Origin: JBFMAE01 sp040756085 | GTDB taxonomy: Bacteria; Desulfobacterota; BSN033; UBA1163 | Direction: 5' to 3' | Assembly (NCBI GenBank): GCA_040756085.1 | Contig: JBFMAE010000240.1 | Coordinates: 1 to 12,838, forward strand | DNA length: 12,838 nucleotides | Shown: positions 5,293 through 11,542 of the stretch, one piece after another | Layout of the letters: the number at the start of each line of letters is the position of its first letter | How positions within the stretch are numbered: position 1 is the first letter of the stretch | Position numbers and translations under genes: made by a program | Notes under the pieces: generated by a model | What the model was told of the DNA's origin: nothing | Database searches by the model: none | What the model saw: the letters and a program-made list of their open reading frames with translations, nothing else

Positions 5293-6666
5293 ATGAAGAT
5301 TCGTATCAAGATTAAAACCTTCTTTTACAGGCACTTCTCCCCTTCAAGGATCTTTGTCCTCAGTTTTGCTGCAGTCATCCTGCTGGGTGCCATTCTCCTC
5401 CGGTTTCCATTTTCTGCCACGAAGGGACGTCTTACCTTTATAGATGCTCTCTTCACTTCCACTTCTGCGGTCTGTGTGACGGGTCTGGTGGTGATTGATA
5501 ACGGGAAGGGTCTGACCTCTCTGGGCCAGGTGATCACCATCTTCCTCTTTCAGATTGGAGGGCTGGGTATTATCACCTTCTCCACTGTCTTTTTTGTTCT
5601 CATGGGCAGAGGAATTTCTTTTAAAGGGAGGGAGATTGTTCAATCCACATTCCTCCATACCCCTCGAAGTGATTTCTTCATCATCCTGAAAAAGATTCTC
5701 TGGTTCACTTTTATCTTCGAATCCCTGGGTACCCTCTTACTCTTTCTAAGATTTTCCAGGGATTTTCCTTTAGGAAGGGCCTTTTACCAGGCCCTCTATC
5801 ATGCCATTTCTGCATTCAATAATTGTGGATTCTCACTCTTTTCGGATAGTTTAATTGGTTATCAAGGGGACTTGATCGTCAATTTAACCGTCATGGGGTT
5901 GCTCGTTATTGGAGGAATTGGGTTTATCGTTCAGTACGAAGTCTTTTCAAGGCTGAAGGGGGTCCAGGAAAAACTATCCGTCCATAGCCGGATTGTTCTG
6001 ATCACTACAATAATCCTCATTCTTTCTGGCACTTTTTTATTCTTTTTCTTTGAAAGGAATCACATGATAAAAGATTTTCCATTCCAGACCAAGGTCTTGG
6101 TCTCTTTCTTTCAGTCCATCACCCCCCGGACCTGCGGCTTTAACACGGTGGAAATCGGAGCCCTGACCAATGCGACCATCCTCCTGTTGATCACCCTCAT
6201 GTTCATCGGGGCCTCTCCAGGCTCAACAGGTGGAGGGGTTAAAACAACAAGCGCTGCGCTTCTTGTCATGTTGATGTGGAACCGCTTAAAAGGGAATCTG
6301 GATGTGAACATGTTCAACCGCACCGTTCCGAGGGAGATTGTGAGCCGAACGATCTCCATTATCTTTGCCTCGGCCTTTTCAATCTCTATTATCACATCAG
6401 TTCTTCTGATCACCGGGGGAGGAAATCTATCCCCCATAGAGAGTCGTCATTTTTTTGTAGAGTACCTTTTTGAAACGGTCTCTGCCTTTGGCACGGTGGG
6501 ATTGTCCATGGGAATGACCTCCCAGTTAAGCGACATTCAAAAGCTGGCCATCATTTTGATGATGTTTGTCGGGAGGGTAGGGCCTCTCACCCTTGCTTTT
6601 TCCCTCTCCAGGAAGCCTGTGGAAGAGGGCTTGACTTATGCGGAAGAAGGGGTAATGGTAGGATAG
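5293..6666 (+). CDS. ktrB: Potassium uptake channel, KtrB type (TrkH family)
   Basis: A 457-residue K+ translocating membrane subunit of the TrkH/KtrB family (PF02386), with the usual KtrB length. The four membrane-pore-membrane repeats each show their filter glycine: CVTGL (61-65), NNCGF (176-180), RTCGF (279-283) and FGTVGL (399-404). The third repeat is followed by ASPGSTGGGVKTTS (308-320), a family hallmark in the gating region. The filter sequences and the lack of the extra N-terminal helices of TrkH place it with KtrB/NtpJ rather than TrkH. Its partner is the ring-forming regulator encoded 77 nt downstream. The ATG at 5293 was chosen as the first in frame after the promoter; its ribosome site is weak. 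KtrB systems in other bacteria are often Na+-dependent, which would suit a Na+ antiporter neighbour, but that is inference. Confidence 0.93.
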   Translation: MKIRIKIKTFFYRHFSPSRIFVLSFAAVILLGAILLRFPFSATKGRLTFIDALFTSTSAVCVTGLVVIDNGKGLTSLGQVITIFLFQIGGLGIITFSTVFFVLMGRGISFKGREIVQSTFLHTPRSDFFIILKKILWFTFIFESLGTLLLFLRFSRDFPLGRAFYQALYHAISAFNNCGFSLFSDSLIGYQGDLIVNLTVMGLLVIGGIGFIVQYEVFSRLKGVQEKLSVHSRIVLITTIILILSGTFLFFFFERNHMIKDFPFQTKVLVSFFQSITPRTCGFNTVEIGALTNATILLLITLMFIGASPGSTGGGVKTTSAALLVMLMWNRLKGNLDVNMFNRTVPREIVSRTISIIFASAFSISIITSVLLITGGGNLSPIESRHFFVEYLFETVSAFGTVGLSMGMTSQLSDIQKLAIILMMFVGRVGPLTLAFSLSRKPVEEGLTYAEEGVMVG

Positions 6667-6671
6667 ATAAT

Positions 6672-6695
6672 AGTGATAAGTGACCAGTGATAAGT
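6672..6695 (+). repeat. Direct repeat AGTGATAAGT x2 in the ktrB-ktrA gap
   Basis: The decamer AGTGATAAGT occurs at 6672-6681 and again at 6686-6695, four bases apart. It lies in the 77-nt gap and codes for nothing recognisable. No function is proposed. Confidence 0.5.
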
Positions 6696-6743
6696 AATCT
6701 GGTTCTTATTGGAGAAGTGGGTAAAAGAGAAGGGGGAGGTTGT

Positions 6744-7391
6744 ATGAAACGAGTCGTGGTGATTGGGTTGGGAATTTTCGGTTTCAATATTGCAAAAGAC
6801 CTTTATGAAAATGGATTCGAAGTCATTGTCATTGACAAGAATAAAGAGGTCATTCAGAAGATTAAGGATTTTTCCACCAAGGCGATCCTCGCCGATGGGA
6901 CGAATAAAGAGGTGATAGAGTCTATCGGTATCCAGGAGGATGATGTGGTCATTATTTCTTTTGGAGAGGATTTGGCTGCCAGCACTCTCATCACCCTCCA
7001 TCTCAAAGAGATGAAGGTAAGGCATATTATTGTGAAGGCCCCCAACGAGGATCACAGGCGCGTTTTAGAAAAGGTGGGGGCAACGGAAGTGATCATACCG
7101 GAGAGGGAGATGGCAGATAAAGTGGCCAAGGGTCTCATCGCTCCAAATGTCCTGGAATATATCCCTCTTTCGGAGGATTATACGATCTCAGAGATTGTTC
7201 CCCCTGCCCGTTTTTTCGGAAAAACGATCGGAGAACTTCATCTGAGAAGTAAATATCATATCGAAGTGATCGCTGTCAGAGAGGTGCTTCCTGACCGGAT
7301 CAGGATGGTCCCCCGGGCCGATTTTGTGATCAAAGACAGTGATATTTTAGTGGTGATTGGTAAAGAAGAGGATATCCAAAAGATAAAGTAG
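6744..7391 (+). CDS. ktrA: Potassium uptake regulator, KtrA type (single RCK)
   Basis: A 215-residue cytoplasmic RCK protein with one RCK_N (PF02254) and one RCK_C (PF02080) domain, the normal KtrA size. The Rossmann nucleotide site is visible as GLGIFG (Gly8, Gly10, Gly13), with Asp31 at the end of strand 2 (VIVIDKN) and ADGTN at 50-54. The C-terminal domain begins near YTISEIVPPARFFGKTIGEL. KtrA octamer rings bind nucleotide and gate KtrB. The start is the ATG at 6744, preceded by GGGAGG, which gives MKRVVVIGLG. An upstream in-frame ATG at 6687 would add 19 residues ahead of the Rossmann strand and lies in the repeat of the gap. Its position right after ktrB argues for a true KtrAB pair. 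Confidence 0.92.
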   Translation: MKRVVVIGLGIFGFNIAKDLYENGFEVIVIDKNKEVIQKIKDFSTKAILADGTNKEVIESIGIQEDDVVIISFGEDLAASTLITLHLKEMKVRHIIVKAPNEDHRRVLEKVGATEVIIPEREMADKVAKGLIAPNVLEYIPLSEDYTISEIVPPARFFGKTIGELHLRSKYHIEVIAVREVLPDRIRMVPRADFVIKDSDILVVIGKEEDIQKIK

Positions 7392-7451
7392 GGAGATAGG
7401 GAGGCAGGAGGGGGCACCCCATCCCCCGATCCACTTCACAGGGATCAATCC

Positions 7452-8792
7452 ATGAAGATTGTTATCATCGGAGCCGGAGAGGTTGGATTCTTTTTAGCCA
7501 AGAGGCTCTCTTATGAAAGACATGATCTGGTGATCATTGACGTTGATCCCGAGAAATGTGCCCATGCCCAGGATGCGCTGGATGTCTCCGTGGTTCAGGG
7601 CAATGCTTCCAGTCAAAGCGTCTTAACAGAAGCCGGTTTGGAATCTGCAGACATGCTGATTGCGGCTTCAGGTATTGACGAAATCAACATTATAGCCTGC
7701 ATGGTCGCCTCTAAGATGGGGGTGAAACGAAAAATTGCCCGGGTGAGGAATCCGGATTATTATAGCGAATCATCCCTCCTTCGCCCTCAAGATGTGGGGG
7801 TCGATCTATTTATTCATCCGGAGGAAGAGGTGATCGAAGAGATCACCCGGCTTCTCCTGCGGGCTTCTGCTTCCGAGGTGATCGAATTTGAAAACGGGAA
7901 GATTTTGATGGTAGGGCTTAAACTTGACGCTGAATGTCCAAATCTCAATAAACCATTGAGAGAGATTGGAAGTGAGGAACAGAGGAAGAATTTCCGGGTC
8001 GTGGCCATGCTGAAAGGCGAAAAGACAATTATTCCTACCGGCAACGATTATTTTAATAAGAATGACCAGATCTTTGTGGTCACCAAGAGGGAGAGCCTAC
8101 CACAGGTTATTTCCCTCACCGGAAAGACAGACCAGAAACTCGATAAAATCATGATTCTGGGAGGAGGTAAAATCGGCAGGGGATTGGCTGAGAGGTTAGA
8201 GAGGAAGATTGACGTCACCCTTATCGAATCGAATAAGGAAAAATCCGTCCGGTTGGCTTCCCAGCTAAAGAGAACAGCCGTTTTTCAAGCCGATGGGACA
8301 GAGATCGATACCCTGGCAAGAGAGGGGCTCCTCCACATGGATGCCTTTGTGGCGGTCACCTCAGACGATGAAACGAACATCATCTCCTGTTTACTGGCCA
8401 AGCATCTTAAGATTCAAAAGACCATTGCCTTGGTCAATAAATCTACCTATCTTCCCCTGATGCCCGTAATCGGAATTGATTCAACAGTAAACGTCCGCAT
8501 TTCAACAGCGAATGCTATTCTACGGTTTATCAGGAGGGGGTCCATCCTTTCCGTGGCAACCTTTCATGGCATCGAGGCAGAAGCGATTGAATTTGAGATA
8601 AAGAAGACGAATAAGATCATCGGGAGACCGTTGAAGCAACTGGATCTTCCGGAAGGCGCACTCATCGCGGCGATTGTCCGAGGAGAGGAGGTTTTCGTCC
8701 CCTATGGGAATACCTCTATCGAATTTGGAGATAAAGTGATTGTCTTTGCTCTGCCAAAAGCCATCCTTTCCATTGAAAAGAGATTTGCTTAA
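7452..8792 (+). CDS. trkA: Trk potassium transport regulator TrkA (double RCK)
   Basis: A 446-residue cytoplasmic NAD-binding regulator with the full TrkA layout RCK_N-RCK_C-RCK_N-RCK_C. The first Rossmann motif is GAGEVG (7-12) with Asp30; the second is GGGKIG (237-242) with Glu259. The C-terminal domains follow each half, the last one ending in the VPYGNTSIEFGDKVIVFALP stretch. TrkA forms a tetramer under the TrkH channel and responds to nucleotide. The ATG at 7452 has GGGA about 8 nt upstream and gives the canonical MKIVIIGAGEVG. A 60-nt gap follows ktrA. Its stop codon touches the left edge of the large inverted repeat that separates it from trkH. Confidence 0.95.
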   Translation: MKIVIIGAGEVGFFLAKRLSYERHDLVIIDVDPEKCAHAQDALDVSVVQGNASSQSVLTEAGLESADMLIAASGIDEINIIACMVASKMGVKRKIARVRNPDYYSESSLLRPQDVGVDLFIHPEEEVIEEITRLLLRASASEVIEFENGKILMVGLKLDAECPNLNKPLREIGSEEQRKNFRVVAMLKGEKTIIPTGNDYFNKNDQIFVVTKRESLPQVISLTGKTDQKLDKIMILGGGKIGRGLAERLERKIDVTLIESNKEKSVRLASQLKRTAVFQADGTEIDTLAREGLLHMDAFVAVTSDDETNIISCLLAKHLKIQKTIALVNKSTYLPLMPVIGIDSTVNVRISTANAILRFIRRGSILSVATFHGIEAEAIEFEIKKTNKIIGRPLKQLDLPEGALIAAIVRGEEVFVPYGNTSIEFGDKVIVFALPKAILSIEKRFA

Positions 8793-9024
8793 CCCAGATG
8801 TTGCATTAAAAAGGCAGTTGGGTGTGCTTCCAAACCTTTACCAAGCGGTTCTTTACTATGGTTTATGGGTAACATGCGATATTACCTAAGGTAACTTGTG
8901 CAATATGCTTGGAAACGGAGTAGCAAAACGTTCCAAGGTGCCACCCTGCCTGCCGGCAGGCAGGTGTAAAGGTTCTCCAGCACACCCAACTGCCCTTTGG
9001 ATTTTTTTATGCAACTAGTGGGTT
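8791..9024. repeat. Large imperfect inverted repeat filling the trkA-trkH gap
   Basis: A 234-bp segment whose ends are inverted copies. Outward to inward the paired blocks are AACCCA (8791-8796) with TGGGTT (9019-9024), GTTGCAT (8800-8806) with ATGCAAC (9009-9015), and GGCAGTTGGGTGTGCT (8813-8828) with its exact complement at 8979-8994. A last pair is AACCTTTAC (8833-8841) with GTAAAGGTT (8966-8974). The right arm carries about 8 extra bases around CTTTGGA. The middle holds smaller dyads: TTACC-TAA-GGTAA at 8882-8894 and TTGGAA/TTCCAA at 8909-8936. The layout resembles a degenerate MITE-like or REP-like element. No clear target duplication is seen. As RNA it could form a long hairpin just after the trkA stop and reduce read-through into trkH. 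Confidence 0.75.
8945..8964. repeat. Perfect 20-bp palindrome CCTGCCTGCCGGCAGGCAGG
   Basis: A perfect self-complementary 20-mer within the larger inverted repeat. The hairpin at 5076-5096 uses the same core (CCTGCCT / AGGCAGG) with a 5-base loop, so the two intergenic elements share a submotif. This suggests a dispersed small repeat family in this genome. Confidence 0.8.
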
Positions 9025-9041
9025 TGACATAGGGGCTTTCG

Positions 9042-10481
9042 TTGAAATTTTCCAATATCACGTATACGTTATCAGGCCTCTGGTTGCTCCTCAGCGGTTT
9101 CTTCACCATTCCATTAGCGTTCTCGCTCTATTATCAAGACGGTCTTTCCCTCATCTTTCTCCTCCAGATGGTGGGAATGGCCGTCCTGAGCCTGACCCTT
9201 CGGGTTTTCACCAAAAGGCCGACTGAACTTACCATCCGGGAGGGGTTTCTAACCGTCACGCTGAGCTGGACCACCTTATCGTTGTTCGGTTCTGTCCCTT
9301 TTATGGTGTCTGGTTTCATCCCTCACTTCACCGATGCCTTTTTTGAAACGATGTCAGGTTTCACCACCACAGGGGCCTCCATCCTCACCAATATCGAGGC
9401 CCTTCCAAAAAGTTTACTCCTCTGGCGCAACATGACGCAATGGTTAGGTGGAATGGGAGTGATCGCACTGGCCGTTGCCATTCTCCCTTTCCTGGGGGTA
9501 GGGGGGGTTCAGCTATTTAAGGCGGAAGTCCCGGGTCCCATCAAGGATAAAATTTCTCCTCGTATCAGTGAAACCGCCAAGATCCTCTGGGGAGTTTATT
9601 TCCTTTTTACGGTTGCAGAGACCATTCTCCTGATGGCTGGTGGTCTCTCTTTTTTCGAATCTCTTTGCACGACTTTTGGAACCATGGCCACGGGTGGATT
9701 TTCGCCTCGAAATGCGAACATCGCTGCCTACCCCTCCGGTTACGTGCATTATGTCATCACCCTATTTATGTTTATCGCTGGGGTAAATTTTTCTTTGCAT
9801 TACTGGGTATTGAGAGGAAGGTTGAACCACTATTTTTCCAACCCTGAATTCCGCTTCTTTTTAGGCGTCATCTGCGTTGCCCTGGGAGGCATCATGCTGG
9901 CTCGATTGTCCGGCGGGGAATTTTTTTCTGAAGAACTGTTTCGAAGCTCTTTGTTCCAGACCGTATCGATCTTGACGACAACTGGATTTGTCACCCATGA
10001 CTATGAACAGTGGCCTTTTATGACTCACATCGTTCTTTTATCTCTGATGTTCATCGGAGGATGCACCAGCTCCACAGGAGGGGGTATTAAAAATGTCAGA
10101 ATCCAAATCCTTTTCAAATATATCGGAACGGAATTGAGAAAGTTATTTCACCCCCATGGTGTTTTCCCTATTAAGATGAAAGATAGACCTGTGCCGGAGA
10201 ACATCATCTCGAATATCATGGGATTCATCCTCCTGTATCTGCTCATCTTCTTTTTCGGTGTAATGGCGATGGCCGGGCTTGGTCTGGATATTGATACCTC
10301 CATCGGTGCCGTGGCCGCAACCCTCGGAAACGTTGGTCCCGGAATAGGCGGCGTTGGCCCCATGGATAATTACTCCCATCTCTCCATTCTGGGCAAATGG
10401 ATACTCTCTTTCTTGATGATGGTTGGTCGGTTAGAAATTTATACGGTCCTGGTCATTTTTACCCGTCATTTCTGGGATTAA
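9042..10481 (+). CDS. trkH: Trk potassium transport channel TrkH
   Basis: A 479-residue K+ channel subunit of the TrkH family (PF02386), the typical length of TrkH/TrkG. Pore signatures of the four repeats are FTTTGAS (107-113), TMATGGF (214-220), LTTTGFV (311-317) and LGNVGPG (428-434). The hallmark GGCTSSTGGGIKNVR (339-353) follows repeat 3. These filters and the two additional N-terminal helices separate it from the KtrB-type protein encoded at 5293-6666. The start is TTG 9042, with AGGGG 6 nt upstream; no ATG retains the first helix (ITYTLSGLWLLLSGF). It should be gated by the TrkA encoded just upstream. It converges on rsmI with a 17-nt gap and no obvious terminator. Confidence 0.94.
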   Translation: MKFSNITYTLSGLWLLLSGFFTIPLAFSLYYQDGLSLIFLLQMVGMAVLSLTLRVFTKRPTELTIREGFLTVTLSWTTLSLFGSVPFMVSGFIPHFTDAFFETMSGFTTTGASILTNIEALPKSLLLWRNMTQWLGGMGVIALAVAILPFLGVGGVQLFKAEVPGPIKDKISPRISETAKILWGVYFLFTVAETILLMAGGLSFFESLCTTFGTMATGGFSPRNANIAAYPSGYVHYVITLFMFIAGVNFSLHYWVLRGRLNHYFSNPEFRFFLGVICVALGGIMLARLSGGEFFSEELFRSSLFQTVSILTTTGFVTHDYEQWPFMTHIVLLSLMFIGGCTSSTGGGIKNVRIQILFKYIGTELRKLFHPHGVFPIKMKDRPVPENIISNIMGFILLYLLIFFFGVMAMAGLGLDIDTSIGAVAATLGNVGPGIGGVGPMDNYSHLSILGKWILSFLMMVGRLEIYTVLVIFTRHFWD

Positions 10482-10498
10482 AGTATCACCCCATCACC

Positions 10499-11245
10499 CT
10501 ATCTCCTTATCACTCTTTCTTTGCGGGTTTTCCCTGAGATGACCAAAGTGATCTCTCCTTTCAACTTCCTTCCTTCCATCTGATTTAGGATTTGACTCAC
10601 TTTACCCCTTAGAACCTCCTCATAGGTCTTTGTCAATTCCCGGGTAAGAACGATTTCCCGATCCCCCAGAATATCGAAGATATCCTCCAGGGTTTCGGAG
10701 ATGCGGTGGGGGGATTCATAAAAGATGAGTGTTTCCCTGATTTCCTCCATTTGTTTGAGCAGATCTCTTCTCTTTTTAGACTTATGGGGAAGGAAGCCCT
10801 TAAAAAGGAAGGCATCGGTTGGAAGGCCAGAGACACTGAGGGCAGCGATGACTGCCGAGGGGCCAGGGATCGGAACAATAGGAATCTGATTTTGAATGGC
10901 TGTTTGGATGAGACGGAAGCCGGGGTCGGAAATGCCAGGGGTCCCGGCATCTGAGACAAGGGCAATTTGATCACCCTGCCTTAACCTGGAGAGGATGAAT
11001 TCCTTCTTCTTTAGCTCATTTCCTTCAAAATAACTGGTGAGCGATGTCTGGATGCCGAAGTGTTTGAGAAGAAGGCCGGTTCGACGGGTATCCTCAGCAG
11101 CAATCAGGTCAACCCCTTTTAAGATCCGGAGGGCCCTCAGGGTGATGTCCTCCAGGTTCCCAATGGGTGTGGAGACGATATAGAGGGTTCCATGGGGTGG
11201 GGTAGAAGTTGTAGAAGTTGAAGTTATTTTCCTGAAAGCGTTCAT
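10499..11245 (-). CDS. rsmI: 16S rRNA (cytidine(1402)-2'-O)-methyltransferase RsmI
   Basis: RsmI methylates the 2'-hydroxyl of C1402 in the decoding centre of 16S rRNA using SAM. The class III (tetrapyrrole-type, PF00590) methylase fold is clear from LYIVSTPIGNLEDITLRAL, the AAEDTRRT segment, LVSDAGTPGISDPGFRLI, PIPGPSAVIAALSVSGL, FKGFLPHK and FYESPHRI. The C-terminus stops soon after GEITLVISG, so the extra C-terminal segment of some RsmI proteins is short or missing. The start is uncertain. The frame opens to a TTG at 11293, but the ATG at 11245 (248 residues) is preferred because the catalytic core begins only 19 residues later. Neither has a good Shine-Dalgarno. Residues after the start are a Ser/Thr-rich stretch encoded by a short tandem repeat. 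Confidence 0.92.
   Translation of the reverse strand: MNAFRKITSTSTTSTPPHGTLYIVSTPIGNLEDITLRALRILKGVDLIAAEDTRRTGLLLKHFGIQTSLTSYFEGNELKKKEFILSRLRQGDQIALVSDAGTPGISDPGFRLIQTAIQNQIPIVPIPGPSAVIAALSVSGLPTDAFLFKGFLPHKSKKRRDLLKQMEEIRETLIFYESPHRISETLEDIFDILGDREIVLTRELTKTYEEVLRGKVSQILNQMEGRKLKGEITLVISGKTRKERVIRR
11202..11225. repeat. 9-bp tandem repeat in the 5' end of rsmI
   Basis: GTAGAAGTT occurs twice in a row (11202-11219) and is followed by a partial third unit, GAAGTT. On the coding strand it gives a Ser/Thr-rich run before the methylase core. Because the unit is a multiple of three, slippage would change length without a frameshift. Confidence 0.6.
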
Positions 11246-11308
11246 AGAAAAATATTTTCTACCTACAATGAATTTTGAAAATAAATTGCTCAATTTAGGT
11301 TCTAATAA

Positions 11309-11336
11309 ATAGTATATATCGATAAGCTAAGGTCAA
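11309..11336 (-). promoter_or_regulatory. Candidate promoter of rsmI
   Basis: On the minus strand TTGACC (11331-11336) lies 16 nt from TACTAT (11309-11314). Transcription would begin near 11302, giving a leader of about 57 nt to ATG 11245. That distance is too short for normal initiation at TTG 11293, which weakly favours the ATG. The match is moderate and the region is AT-rich, so chance is possible. Confidence 0.45.
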
Positions 11337-11392
11337 GGATCAAATTTCACTTATGATATGATAAGTATTTAAAAATATTTGATATTCGTATT

Positions 11393-11422
11393 TTGACATT
11401 TTAATTTAACCTCATCGATAAA
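11393..11422 (+). promoter_or_regulatory. Candidate upstream promoter of the HEAT-repeat gene
   Basis: TTGACA (11393-11398), an 18-nt spacer and GATAAA (11417-11422). The -35 is perfect and the -10 matches 4 of 6. It would give a leader of over 110 nt. The surrounding 11246-11542 gap is AT-rich and contains no gene that I can see. Confidence 0.45.
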
Positions 11423-11478
11423 GATATCATTTGCTCATGAATTGATCAAGAGAGAAGAGAATTAATTATAAAAAAATA

Positions 11479-11507
11479 TTGACAAACCTTATGAAAAACC
11501 GTAAATA
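11479..11507 (+). promoter_or_regulatory. Candidate proximal promoter of the HEAT-repeat gene
   Basis: TTGACA (11479-11484), a 17-nt spacer and TAAATA (11502-11507), in an AT-rich context. Transcription would start near 11514, about 29 nt before the ATG. The -10 is weak (3 of 6), but the -35 and the position are good. Confidence 0.5.
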
Positions 11508-11542
11508 TAAAATAATCTTAAAAAGTTACAGGAAAGAGATTT

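Noticed and set aside
5002..5309. Short open frames on both strands across the mrp-ktr intergenic region
   Set aside because: They run through the palindromic repeat and the promoter, lack ribosome sites and resemble no protein family.
8791..9024. Inverted repeat as a simple rho-independent terminator
   Set aside because: The T-run at 9002-9008 lies outside the main stem with an 8-base offset, and the paired arms are over 120 bp apart, unlike an ordinary terminator. A read-through effect remains possible.
9024..9052. TTGACA at 9024-9029 as a promoter for trkH
   Set aside because: No acceptable -10 box lies 16-18 nt downstream (the bases there are TTTTCC), and transcription would begin inside the trkH coding region.
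8882..9109. Minus-strand open frame of 75 codons between trkA and trkH
   Set aside because: It consists mostly of the inverted repeat and palindrome and overlaps the start of trkH; no protein features are visible.
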